Under the pieces are notes generated by a model. That model had not been told where the DNA came from. It did no database searches and worked only from the letters and a program-made list of their open reading frames with translations. A stretch of 64,000 bases of DNA, taken from positions 4,387,501 through 4,451,500 of the forward strand of contig NZ_CP076132.1 of assembly GCF_018736045.1 (NCBI RefSeq), read 5' to 3'. Positions 1 through 10,544 of this stretch are shown one piece after another. The translations under genes and the position numbers were made by a program. This stretch comes from Flammeovirga yaeyamensis (GTDB lineage Bacteria; Bacteroidota; Bacteroidia; Cytophagales; Flammeovirgaceae). Position 1 is the stretch's first letter. Every line of letters starts with the position of its first letter.

Positions 1-5
1 CATTC

Positions 6-22
6 ACTTTGAAATACAAAGT
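6..22. promoter_or_regulatory. Palindromic operator-like site upstream of radical SAM gene
   Basis: ACTTTGAA-A-TACAAAGT is a 17-nt inverted repeat with one mismatch, followed by another ACTTT that makes AAAGTACTTT a second overlapping palindrome. The same arrangement, with perfect arms, lies at 1713-1729 before creD. Two copies in front of two same-strand genes suggest one shared regulator. The regulator itself is not identified in the window. Confidence 0.5.
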
Positions 23-87
23 ACTTTCAAAAAAATATAATTACATGAAGCTCTTACAAATGTTGCAAATCAAAAAATAGAAATACT

Positions 88-1551
88 ATGAAAGTAAAAA
101 TGATCTTACCTGCTTTAGCGGAAGCAGAAAGTCCTTTCTGGAGACCTATCAAATACTCTCTATTTCCACCATTGGGTTTGGCCACTTTAGCCGCTTATTT
201 ATCGGATGATGACGAAATTGATTTACAGGACCAACATGTAGAAACATTAGATTTAAATGATTCTCCAGATTTAGTGATCATACAAGTGTATATCACCAAT
301 GCTTATCGTGCTTATAAAATAGCCGATCATTATAGAACAAAAGGAGCTTATGTGTTATTGGGTGGGCTACATGTCACTTCCCTACCAGAAGAAGCAGCAC
401 CACATGCTGATACTATTTTCTTGGGTCCTGGTGAAGAAACATTCCCTCAATTTCTCAAGGACTTTAAGAATAAGCGACCCCAAAAAAGATATAGTTCCTC
501 TATAAGAACGCTGGAAACCATCCCTCCCATTCGAAGAGATTTAATTAAAAGAGAACGCTACCTAGTGCCTAACTCTATTGTGGTTACTCGAGGGTGTCCG
601 CATCATTGCGACTTCTGTTATAAAGATGCTTTTTTCCAAGGTGGAAAAGGGTTTTATACCCAACGAGTGGATGATGCACTTTCCGAAATCGATCGACTTC
701 CTGGTAAGCATTTGTACTTTCTCGACGATCATCTTTTAGGAAATGCCAAGTTTGCTACCCAACTTTTTGATGGCATGAAAGGTATGAATCGTGTCTTCCA
801 AGGAGCAGCCACTGTCGATTCAATTCTTAGAGGCAATTTGATAGAAAAAGCAGCAGAAGCGGGTTTACGAAGTGTTTTTGTTGGTTTTGAAACCTTTTCC
901 CCAGAAAACTTAAAGCAAAGTAATAAAAAACAGAACCTTCAAAAAGATTATATCAAAGCAGTAAATCGTCTGCATTCCTTGGGCATAATGATTAACGGAA
1001 GTTTCGTTTTTGGTTTGGACGATGATGATCAGGATGTTTTTAAACGTACAGTGGATTGGGGTGTTGAAAATGGAATCACCACTTCGACCTATCATGTGCT
1101 TACTCCTTATCCGGGAACAAAACTATTTTCTGATATGGAATCCCAAGGAAGAATAATGAGCAGAAATTGGGACTTATATGATACTCGAAATGTAGTGTAC
1201 AAAACCAACAAATTAACGGCACAAGAATTAAAAGATGGGTACGATTGGGCTTATAAAGAATTCTATTCATGGTCGAATATTTACACAGCTAGCATGAGTC
1301 ACGATTCTATTAAACACAAGGTAAAACATCTCATGTACAGTGGAGGGTGGAAAAAATTTGAGCCACTTTGGAACTTCATTATTAAATCAAGAAGTCTCAA
1401 TAATATGCTTCCTCTCCTTGAATCAATTTTATCGAAAGTCAATTATTCTAAAGCAGATGATGAGACTGTAAAGAGTATCATTCAAGCAGAAAAGAAAATC
1501 AATGCTCGACCTATTATCAAAAAGTTAAATGAGGAGTATAAAGCCTCTTAA
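88..1551 (+). CDS. B12-binding domain radical SAM protein
   Basis: Class-B-like radical SAM enzyme of 487 residues. The N-terminal third is a Rossmann-like cobalamin-binding domain (GGLHVTSLP near 92-100, LGPGEETFP near 112-120). The radical SAM core starts at VTRGCPHHCDFCY with the [4Fe-4S] ligands C170, C174 and C177 in CxxxCxxC spacing. Families of this layout do methylations or rearrangements on lipids, tetrapyrroles or natural products; the substrate cannot be read from the sequence. The gene lies behind the same palindrome as creD and is followed after 12 nt by a tiny ORF, so the group may be envelope- or lipid-related. The start ATG follows an A-rich stretch with no Shine-Dalgarno sequence. 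Confidence 0.85.
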   Translation: MKVKMILPALAEAESPFWRPIKYSLFPPLGLATLAAYLSDDDEIDLQDQHVETLDLNDSPDLVIIQVYITNAYRAYKIADHYRTKGAYVLLGGLHVTSLPEEAAPHADTIFLGPGEETFPQFLKDFKNKRPQKRYSSSIRTLETIPPIRRDLIKRERYLVPNSIVVTRGCPHHCDFCYKDAFFQGGKGFYTQRVDDALSEIDRLPGKHLYFLDDHLLGNAKFATQLFDGMKGMNRVFQGAATVDSILRGNLIEKAAEAGLRSVFVGFETFSPENLKQSNKKQNLQKDYIKAVNRLHSLGIMINGSFVFGLDDDDQDVFKRTVDWGVENGITTSTYHVLTPYPGTKLFSDMESQGRIMSRNWDLYDTRNVVYKTNKLTAQELKDGYDWAYKEFYSWSNIYTASMSHDSIKHKVKHLMYSGGWKKFEPLWNFIIKSRSLNNMLPLLESILSKVNYSKADDETVKSIIQAEKKINARPIIKKLNEEYKAS

Positions 1552-1563
1552 ACATCAAATACC

Positions 1564-1692
1564 ATGAAGTTATACATGCATCTCGTTTTCTATTTAGTCT
1601 ATCAGTCCTTCTATTTTATCGAAAGAAAATACCTAAGGCTAAAATCTAGAATCATCAATAAAAGCATCGACTTATTATTGAAAACGCTTTAA
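1564..1692 (+). CDS. Small hypothetical peptide, 42 aa
   Basis: ATG 12 nt after the radical SAM stop opens a 42-codon frame ending in TAA. The product begins MKLYMHLVFYLVYQSFYFIE, a hydrophobic aromatic stretch, and continues with a basic tail containing KYLRLKSR and KSIDLLLKTL. It looks like a small membrane-associated peptide. It sits between two genes that share an operator, which fits co-transcription. No family is recognised, and a chance frame cannot be excluded. Confidence 0.4.
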   Translation: MKLYMHLVFYLVYQSFYFIERKYLRLKSRIINKSIDLLLKTL

Positions 1693-1712
1693 TCTAAAAA
1701 ATTTATTCAATC

Positions 1713-1729
1713 ACTTTGAAATTCAAAGT
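1713..1729. promoter_or_regulatory. Palindromic operator-like site upstream of creD
   Basis: Perfect inverted repeat ACTTTGAA-A-TTCAAAGT, immediately followed by ACTTT, only 17 nt before the creD start codon. It nearly duplicates the site at 6-22. TACTTTTA at 1729-1736 is one mismatch from the Bacteroidota -7 element TAnnTTTG, so a protein bound here would cover the promoter. Repression is inferred. Confidence 0.5.
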
Positions 1730-1746
1730 ACTTTTAAAATCACAAA

Positions 1747-3078
1747 ATGGAACATATAGATAAAATGAAAAACTCGAACTTTAATCCGGTTATGGTCAAA
1801 TTAGCTATCATTATAGTCATGATACTCTTGCTTTTGATCCCAGTTTCCATGATCAAATCGATCATCACTGAAAGGGAATCACAAAATGAATTGGTGACCG
1901 AACATGTTTCTTCCAAGTGGGCGGATAAACAAGAAATTAAAGGACCCATTCTAACCATTCCTGTTTCTTTTCAGACCATAGATAAAGAAGGTCAACTCTT
2001 CAATTATGAGAAAAATTGGTACATCCTTCCGGATCAATTAAATATTAAAGGAGACGTTTCTTCTAAGTCGCTAGAGAAAAGTATTTACGAGGTGATCGTC
2101 TATGGTTCTATCATTGAATTAGATGGACATTTTGATCTGAAAAAGAACTTAAATGAACCTCAAATTAAAGAAATACATTATGACAATGCCTTTCTTACCA
2201 TCGGAGTATCTGATTTAAAAGGGATTAAAAATCAATTAAAACTACACTGGAATGATGAGGCTATTTTAGCTCAACCGGGTAGTCAGATTCAAGGTGTAGT
2301 TAAGAAAGGGGTGACTGTTCCTGTAAAAATTCAACAGGGAGAGAATTACAATTTCAAACTAAAAATGGATCTTCAGGGTAGTCAGAATCTCTCTTTTATT
2401 CCTTTGGGAGCCACGACCAATGTTGACATTACCTCCAATTGGACAGCACCTAGTTTTGTTGGAAACTTCCTTCCGGATAACAGAGAAATCAGCAGCGAAG
2501 GATTTACTGCTTCATGGAAGGTGCTTCAATTGAATAGAAATTTCCCTCAGGAATGGTTGGACGATAGAGCCAATAATCATCAATTGTATATGGATCAATC
2601 ACGTTTTGGAATGGACTTGATTGTGCCTTTGGACGACTACCAAAAAGCCATGCGTTCTTCTAAATATGGAATCATGACGATCGCCCTGACTTTCCTTATT
2701 TTCTTCCTCGTGGAGATCATGAATAAAACGAGAATCCACCCTTTGCAATATGCTATGGTTGGCTTGGCCTTATGTCTATTTTATATCCTTTTAGTTTCCA
2801 TTTCAGAACACAGTAATTTCAATTTTGCTTTTGGTATTTCTAGTGTTGGTATTATTGGTATGATTTCCCTTTACTCCCTCACCCTATTTAAAAACAAGAA
2901 ACTAAGCTTAATGCTCTCGCTTATTCTAATTGGTATTTATTGTTTCCTATTCACTACGCTACAAATGGTGGATTATGCTTTACTGTTAGGTGGAATTGGT
3001 CTAACAATAATACTAGGTGCAACCATGTTCTATACCCGAAAAATCAACTGGTACCAATTACAAATTGACACGAATTAA
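1747..3078 (+). CDS. creD: CreD family inner membrane protein
   Basis: CreD/CbrC-type inner membrane protein of 443 residues, close to the usual family length. One N-terminal transmembrane helix (about residues 17-40) is followed by the conserved block beginning ITERESQNELV and continuing through SSKWADKQEIKGPILTIPV. A large extracytoplasmic beta-rich region (about 60-305) comes next, and then about five to six C-terminal helices. In enterobacteria CreD belongs to the CreBC regulon and affects envelope integrity; here no creBC genes are adjacent. In this phylum creD often sits under its own small regulator, and the palindrome 17 nt upstream fits that. Family assignment is firm; function is known only in general terms. 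Confidence 0.9.
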   Translation: MEHIDKMKNSNFNPVMVKLAIIIVMILLLLIPVSMIKSIITERESQNELVTEHVSSKWADKQEIKGPILTIPVSFQTIDKEGQLFNYEKNWYILPDQLNIKGDVSSKSLEKSIYEVIVYGSIIELDGHFDLKKNLNEPQIKEIHYDNAFLTIGVSDLKGIKNQLKLHWNDEAILAQPGSQIQGVVKKGVTVPVKIQQGENYNFKLKMDLQGSQNLSFIPLGATTNVDITSNWTAPSFVGNFLPDNREISSEGFTASWKVLQLNRNFPQEWLDDRANNHQLYMDQSRFGMDLIVPLDDYQKAMRSSKYGIMTIALTFLIFFLVEIMNKTRIHPLQYAMVGLALCLFYILLVSISEHSNFNFAFGISSVGIIGMISLYSLTLFKNKKLSLMLSLILIGIYCFLFTTLQMVDYALLLGGIGLTIILGATMFYTRKINWYQLQIDTN

Positions 3079-3154
3079 GTAGTTGTACAAGAGCTTAATA
3101 ACAAAAAAGACCAAGAATATTTCCTGATCTTTTTTAACTCTATTCATCTTACAG

Positions 3155-3179
3155 GGAGGTGGCAAATTTTGTCACCTCC
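3155..3179. terminator. Hairpin between convergent genes
   Basis: GGAGGTG / CACCTCC arms with an inner CAAA/TTTG extension form a strong stem between creD (+) and the L,D-transpeptidase (-). U-richness follows on the plus strand (TATTTCTTT). It probably ends transcription from both sides. Confidence 0.55.
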
Positions 3180-3186
3180 TATTTCT

Positions 3187-5265
3187 TTAATCAGACAATA
3201 CTGCATAATCTCCATCTACCTCAGTGGTAATCATATAAGTATTCGATTGCCATTTAAACTGACTGTAATACGATTCTGCTAACAACAATATTCCCCTCAT
3301 CATATCTCTTTTGGGTTGATGTGCACTTTCCATTCCCATCTTGATATAATTTTCAGACGATCTTGAAAACTCAAACAGGTACCAAAGGCCCTGTTCATCC
3401 AATATATTAAGTGTCTTTGATAACCCATACTTACTTAACAGGTCGCCCTCAATCTTGCTTTCATTCAACGATGCATTCTCATGTAACCTTAGCTGAATAT
3501 GATACAATTCTTCTTCTCCTAAAGCATATAGATACGATTGTACAAGTAAGGCATCGTAATAATCGGGCACATCAGAATTTTCGAAAATACCGTGTTCCCT
3601 TTGGTTCACAAATTCTTTCATCCAACTCAAATGTTCTAATTCTTCTATCATTTCCGGATGATGCACAATCACCGAATCCAACACTTCCATATAGTGCAAT
3701 ACCCGTTTTCTTTCATCAGAAATAGAATAAAAATTAAACAATTCAGATCGGGTTTTCTCAGAGAAATAATGATCGGTATATTCTTGTTCTGTAATCTCTA
3801 AGATGTTCTCTAAAGAGTCGGTGTCCATTTCTTTTTGCTTCATAGAATATGCCAACGTTCCGGTAAGCACCCTTCGAAACTCTTGCATCCTCGACTGAAA
3901 ATAGACATCTAAAAACTCGGGTGAATAGGCGCCATAAAACGAGCTATGCATGGATTCTTTTAAAGAATTGACATACTGACCTTTTAATCCAAATCGGTTC
4001 TGAAAAATTGCTTTCGACTCGTGTAAATCATTCTGCATGATTGGAATCCAATATTTCATGGCTGATTCTGGGAAAGGAACTGTCATGGTAATCGAAACTT
4101 TCACCTGACTGTTCTTCACCTTCGTCATTTTATGGGCTAACTGATGTGAAACCTTAGGCAGTATATGTTGGAATAACCTTTTGTTGAGTTTCATGGAATC
4201 CATCAAGTTCCAACGGTTCAATTGTATGGTCTGTATTCTATAAATCGATTCTAAGTCCATAGGATCAAAACCAGGAATATCTATAGGTTGAGGTTCGTAC
4301 AAAGCAGCGGCATCTAAAAACACATCAATGCTTTGTTGGCTTTCCAAGATCTCTTTAAACAGAAAAGAAAATATATTGGATACACGAATACAGCCTCCAG
4401 ACAACTCATAGCCCAATTGATCTTCTCTATTGGTTCCATGAATGTATATCAAGCGCTTGCTTGAGTTACTGTTGTCGATATAATTTAAATTCTCTCTGTG
4501 GTTACGTAAATAATCTCTTGCCGATAAATCGATGTATTCATTTCCATCATTCTTACCTATCAAACCAAATTGATTGGAAGTGATGAACGCTCGCTCAATT
4601 TTAGTCGATTTTCTATACAGGTATTTCACCTCTCCTTTATAGGATTGCCCTTTGATTTTATGGAACACTTTATAGAATGGTGAGGTAATGGTTTTGGCTT
4701 GCCATCCATCTAAATCATAATGATTCACCACCTCAAAATAGCCCAATGGACTTTTTTCTGATTCGTTCTTAAAACCGATACCTTTCCACGCAGAAGAAAT
4801 GTCTACTTCTACCAACGTACCCGTTTTCATATCTACCAAATAACCTTTTTGACCGCCTACATTCGAGCGAGATAAATTCCCGACAAAGGCAAACTGTTTT
4901 TCTTCGGTGGATTTTGATCTTAAGTACTTTAAAGCTTTGCTTAATTTCTGATGCACCAACTCATAGTCTGTCGTATTTTGTTCTTTTGACAACACACGCA
5001 TACTGCATTTCATCTGCACCAAAAGATCTTTTTGATGTTCAGACAGGCGGGCATAAGAAGAAAGGACATCGTTAATAATATGTTCCGTATGCCCCTTTAG
5101 TTCTTCGGGCATATACATTTCCAATTCTTTAAGTTTAGACACAACGTCGAGTGAGTAGACTTTTTTAGCAATTTCTACTTTGGATGGTCGTTCTGAATTG
5201 GCAAACACTACATTACTTATTAAAAATAGGGTAGTGAGGATTTTAATAGATCGCAGTGAGTACAT
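3187..5265 (-). CDS. L,D-transpeptidase (YkuD) family protein with large C-terminal region
   Basis: Exported 692-residue protein with a Sec signal peptide (about residues 1-22, cut near VFA-NS). The YkuD catalytic signature is H276-GTN followed by SGGCIRV, with nucleophile C292 and R294. Such enzymes form or edit 3-3 cross-links in peptidoglycan or attach proteins to it in the periplasm. Upstream of the catalytic part are about 120 mostly helical residues. Downstream is a helical region of about 370 residues that I do not recognise, so the protein is far longer than a simple YkuD enzyme. It is monocistronic, with convergent creD on one side. Confidence 0.8.
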   Translation of the reverse strand: MYSLRSIKILTTLFLISNVVFANSERPSKVEIAKKVYSLDVVSKLKELEMYMPEELKGHTEHIINDVLSSYARLSEHQKDLLVQMKCSMRVLSKEQNTTDYELVHQKLSKALKYLRSKSTEEKQFAFVGNLSRSNVGGQKGYLVDMKTGTLVEVDISSAWKGIGFKNESEKSPLGYFEVVNHYDLDGWQAKTITSPFYKVFHKIKGQSYKGEVKYLYRKSTKIERAFITSNQFGLIGKNDGNEYIDLSARDYLRNHRENLNYIDNSNSSKRLIYIHGTNREDQLGYELSGGCIRVSNIFSFLFKEILESQQSIDVFLDAAALYEPQPIDIPGFDPMDLESIYRIQTIQLNRWNLMDSMKLNKRLFQHILPKVSHQLAHKMTKVKNSQVKVSITMTVPFPESAMKYWIPIMQNDLHESKAIFQNRFGLKGQYVNSLKESMHSSFYGAYSPEFLDVYFQSRMQEFRRVLTGTLAYSMKQKEMDTDSLENILEITEQEYTDHYFSEKTRSELFNFYSISDERKRVLHYMEVLDSVIVHHPEMIEELEHLSWMKEFVNQREHGIFENSDVPDYYDALLVQSYLYALGEEELYHIQLRLHENASLNESKIEGDLLSKYGLSKTLNILDEQGLWYLFEFSRSSENYIKMGMESAHQPKRDMMRGILLLAESYYSQFKWQSNTYMITTEVDGDYAVLSD

Positions 5266-5522
5266 AGCTAATCAGGGTAAAATCAGTTACAAGTTTTTGG
5301 GATAATTGTTGAATCTTGAGCTTTAATTTATCATCTAGAATTTAAAAAAAATGATTTAAAATCAAATGAATTGCATTGGTTTTAGAGTCTCAATATCAAT
5401 TTGTTACAACATAATATTAGATAATTAAAGAAAAGAAAATCAGTTCTTTATAATTAACTTATCACCTTAACACAAAAGAGAAAAAAATAGTTGACTCATT
5501 CTCAGAATTAACATTTCAGAAA
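5266..5522. other. AT-rich intergenic stretch
   Basis: About 260 nt between the start of the L,D-transpeptidase gene and the katG terminator. It should carry the promoter of the minus-strand transpeptidase gene. I see no convincing full promoter, ORF or repeat in it. Confidence 0.4.
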
Positions 5523-5560
5523 ATAAAAAAGCCATCCTAATTCAATCATTAAGATGGCTT
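5523..5560 (-). terminator. katG intrinsic terminator
   Basis: AAGCCATC / GATGGCTT arms with a 16-nt loop. On the minus strand the stem is followed by TTTTTTATTTT. It lies 26 nt after the katG stop. Confidence 0.8.
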
Positions 5561-5586
5561 AATTTATAAATCTATAGCTGATGAAA

Positions 5587-7794
<2,208 letters not shown>

Positions 7795-7871
7795 TTATTT
7801 ATGGGGTTATGTTGATGTTTACTTCTTTGATAATAGGATGATTGACTTTTGTATCAGGGTGCTTACATCAA

Positions 7872-7901
7872 CAATATAAATACAAATACTGTAAATGCAA
7901 A
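7872..7901 (-). promoter_or_regulatory. Probable katG promoter
   Basis: On the minus strand TTTG (7898-7901) is followed after 19 nt by TATATTG (7872-7878). This is close to the Bacteroidota consensus TTTG-N19/21-TAnnTTTG. It would give a 5' UTR of about 85 nt for katG. Confidence 0.45.
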
Positions 7902-7957
7902 GGAGGGTATTAAACAGAAAAAACGACTTATAAATAATGGGATAATACTTATAAATT

Positions 7958-8830
7958 TCAGGATTTTACCATCATATTTCTAAACTCAGTTGGAGTGAGA
8001 TCAGTATGTTTTTTGAAATAATTAGTAAAGTTGGAAGTTTCATCAAATCCTAACTGAAAGGCAATTTCCTTAATGGATAAATCTGTATATGACAACAGTC
8101 TTTTTAGTTCTAATACAATCCGTTCATCTAATAGTTGTTTTGGTGTTTTCAAAGTGGTTTCTTTCACTGCTAACGATATTTTCTTAGGATCTTCCGTTAG
8201 CTCACGAAATACATCACTCACCTTTGTTTTATAACTGATTTTTTCTTCTAATGTTTTATTAAACTTCATGCTAAGACCAACCAATTCAGATTGTTGGAAC
8301 TTTACAAATCTTCTTTTTTCTTGCTCTATTTTTAAAATAATGGTTTTCAATAAAGCTCTTAAACTCTCTTCGTATTCGAATACCTCCTTATTCTGAAAAG
8401 TCTGATAACAGATTTCGACCAACTGATTGATCTCCGGGGTACTATCAAGTAAAAAGGGTTGGATAAGTGTGTTGAAAGTAAGGAAGTCGTACAAATATTT
8501 CTGATCCACCTTTTCATGTACCAGAAAATTTGATGTAAATACAATCACATATCCTTTTATGTTTTGCTGCTTTTTAAAGGATTGAATCTGACCAATGATC
8601 AATGGAACAATAGAGTTCTTTTTTAATTTTAAATGATTGAAATCTACTTCGTGATCTCCACCTCCTTCGGTCACCAAAATAAATTGATGAAAATCCAGTC
8701 GATGCGGATGGAATAGCTTTTCTCCTACTTTATCAAATACATCTTCTATAGGTTCAATATTAAATTCGATGTCTTTGTACCATTGCTTTTTATAATAATG
8801 CTTCTGTATTTCCTTTGGATGATTCGTCAT
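7958..8830 (-). CDS. AraC family transcriptional regulator
   Basis: 290-residue regulator. The N-terminal half resembles an AraC-type cupin sensor domain (FDKVGEKLFHPHRLDFHQFI, then a beta-rich stretch to about residue 115). The C-terminal ~100 residues are the double helix-turn-helix, with LSIKEIAFQLGFDETSNFTNYFKKHTD split over the second motif and a final TPTEFR. It is transcribed toward katG from 181 nt upstream, so control of katG is possible but inferred only from position. The effector is unknown. Confidence 0.85.
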   Translation of the reverse strand: MTNHPKEIQKHYYKKQWYKDIEFNIEPIEDVFDKVGEKLFHPHRLDFHQFILVTEGGGDHEVDFNHLKLKKNSIVPLIIGQIQSFKKQQNIKGYVIVFTSNFLVHEKVDQKYLYDFLTFNTLIQPFLLDSTPEINQLVEICYQTFQNKEVFEYEESLRALLKTIILKIEQEKRRFVKFQQSELVGLSMKFNKTLEEKISYKTKVSDVFRELTEDPKKISLAVKETTLKTPKQLLDERIVLELKRLLSYTDLSIKEIAFQLGFDETSNFTNYFKKHTDLTPTEFRNMMVKS

Positions 8831-8984
8831 TATTAGGTGATAGTTTTTCTAGTGAATTAGTTGGTTAACCTGATGTAGCAAAGATCTATAAAAAGAAAAT
8901 ACTGCTTGGGAATTGAAATCACTTAACTAAAGAATTTTCCAAATTCGTAATTAATTTTCTGATATAAACCGATAGAAATAATAT

Positions 8985-9017
8985 ATAAAAAGTCATCGAA
9001 TCTAAGAAACGATGACT
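8985..9017 (-). terminator. Terminator of the outer-membrane protein pair
   Basis: AGTCATCG / CGATGACT arms (8991-9017), followed on the minus strand by TTTTTATATATT. It lies downstream of the 9053-9568 gene. Confidence 0.75.
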
Positions 9018-9052
9018 TCACAATAGCTTATAAATGACGCAATTTCACGTCT

Positions 9053-9568
9053 TTAGTTAATAGGGACGGAAAAGCTAAATCCGGCAGATATACTCTGTTC
9101 CTTCCCTTGAAAATCGTGAATATACCCTACTCTCGGACAGATATAACCTAAGTTTCCTACAGGAATAAAATACATGACAAAGGCATCTACATAATCGTTA
9201 CCTAGTTTAAATGTATCACCTTTTAGAATGTCTTTGGAATAACCACCTCCGAGGCCCCATTGTCTATTTTTGCCAAATAGGTAAGTACCATAAAAAGCGA
9301 CAGAGCTTTTAAAACTGTCGTTTACTTGAGTACCGCTCTCTAGTTTTGCATATTCTTTTTCCCAGTCGCCAATCACCGACATACCAATCATAAATCGATC
9401 GGAAACATAGTGATTATAGTCTGCACTCATTACAAATGAATGAGCGTTTCTTTGTAGCACTCCGGATCCAGAAGTGGTGATCGATAAATACCCTTTAGGG
9501 TGATCTTGAGCCAATGAGTTAAAGGCTACAGCCCCTAAAATAAATAGTGTGATAAATAAGTTTTTCAT
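9053..9568 (-). CDS. Small outer-membrane beta-barrel-like protein
   Basis: 171 residues with a signal peptide (MKNLFITLFILGAVAFNSLA, cut before QDHP). The mature part alternates polar and hydrophobic residues with many Tyr/Gly/Phe (GMSVIGDWEKEYAKLESG, FGKNRQWGLGGGYSKDI), typical of a small 8-stranded outer-membrane barrel. It is the second gene of a two-gene unit, starting 3 nt after the preceding stop, and ends at a clear terminator. No specific function can be assigned. Confidence 0.6.
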   Translation of the reverse strand: MKNLFITLFILGAVAFNSLAQDHPKGYLSITTSGSGVLQRNAHSFVMSADYNHYVSDRFMIGMSVIGDWEKEYAKLESGTQVNDSFKSSVAFYGTYLFGKNRQWGLGGGYSKDILKGDTFKLGNDYVDAFVMYFIPVGNLGYICPRVGYIHDFQGKEQSISAGFSFSVPIN

Positions 9569-9571
9569 GTT

Positions 9572-10369
9572 TTAAAAAAAGATAGTTGTTCCTATTCGTA
9601 CTGTATTACCATATTTTTCGTGAGCCATATGGAAAAGCTGTAATTGTACTTTCTTACTGATGAAATAGTTGAATTGTGTCTCTAAAGCAGTAGAGACCTC
9701 TGGGTTTCTGAAATCGGGCATCTGCCAGATTGGAGTGATTCTCATGAAGCTTTTATCACCAAATTTAATGGGTGTGATAACTTGGAAACTAGCTCCATGA
9801 CTTACGGCCCCCGTAGTCATATGATGTCGGTATTGATAAGAAACAATAGGGAAAAACTGTATCCAATCCGTAGCAATAACACCTACTAAAACACCTGGAG
9901 AGATCATCCATCGATCACTTCCAATACCTGTCTGACCTGGCACAAAAACATCTACAGAGTAACCAAATGCTCCTAATGTTTTTTCATAATTCTTATGTGT
10001 CACATGGAAAAATCGAGCTCTTACATCTCCAATTCCATAAGATCGTTGTCCTGTTTCTTTATTTTCGGTAGAGAAGACGGGCAATTCTACACTATATAGA
10101 ATATTGCTTCCTACGGTGCCATTGTAAATTAGTCGAGCACCTACCCTGCCGTCTTCATTAGATTCTACCACCGCATTTAACCTTCGGTAGAGATTGGTAG
10201 GTTTTGAGTTATCTATCTTTTCTTCCTCTTGAGCGTAGCTTTTATTTTGTAACAATAATAAAGGAATAAAAAGAAATAAAAGTGTGGTAGGCCAACGCCT
10301 ACTTCCATAGGCATGCCTAGGGTTGATGTTAAATAAGATCATATTTGTATTCGTTTTTTCGTACCTCAC
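9572..10369 (-). CDS. Putative outer-membrane channel or transport protein
   Basis: 265 residues. A hydrophobic export segment (PTTLLFLFIPLLLLQ, ending near SYAQ) precedes a beta-rich mature region with strand-like repeats. The last residues, VRIGTTIFF, end in Phe as in many outer-membrane barrels. It resembles the barrel proteins annotated as phenol-degradation meta-pathway or outer-membrane transporters, but I cannot name a substrate. An internal ATG at 10342 would give a shorter, equally plausible signal peptide. It forms an operon with the next gene (3-nt gap) and is divergent from the serine hydrolase. Confidence 0.6.
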   Translation of the reverse strand: MRYEKTNTNMILFNINPRHAYGSRRWPTTLLFLFIPLLLLQNKSYAQEEEKIDNSKPTNLYRRLNAVVESNEDGRVGARLIYNGTVGSNILYSVELPVFSTENKETGQRSYGIGDVRARFFHVTHKNYEKTLGAFGYSVDVFVPGQTGIGSDRWMISPGVLVGVIATDWIQFFPIVSYQYRHHMTTGAVSHGASFQVITPIKFGDKSFMRITPIWQMPDFRNPEVSTALETQFNYFISKKVQLQLFHMAHEKYGNTVRIGTTIFF

Positions 10370-10487
10370 TTTTACAAGGGATGATAATAATGTAAAACCC
10401 TATTAACGGCATCAAAAAAATTTAAACTCAAACAATCTTCCTTAAGACATTTACAATTTTGTAAAAAATTATCCCTCGATATAGGGG
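10370..10487. promoter_or_regulatory. Divergent promoter region with inverted repeats
   Basis: The gap between divergent genes contains TTTTACA...TGTAAAA (10370-10397, 14-nt spacer), TTACAA-TT-TTGTAA (10451-10464) and CCCT-cgatat-AGGG (10473-10486). Reuse of the TTTACA/TGTAAA half-site suggests one regulator bound twice; this is inference. Confidence 0.35.
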
Positions 10488-10544
10488 TTTCATTTTGCTT
10501 TTGCCCTACTAAGGGTGAATCATCAATTACAAAAAAGTACGAAT

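Noticed and set aside
3411-3725. 104-codon plus-strand frame
   Set aside because: It lies wholly antisense to the L,D-transpeptidase gene, with low-complexity composition and no family features.
7899-7908. AAAGGAGGG on the plus strand as a Shine-Dalgarno
   Set aside because: No plus-strand ORF follows; the position lies in the -33 region of the minus-strand katG promoter.
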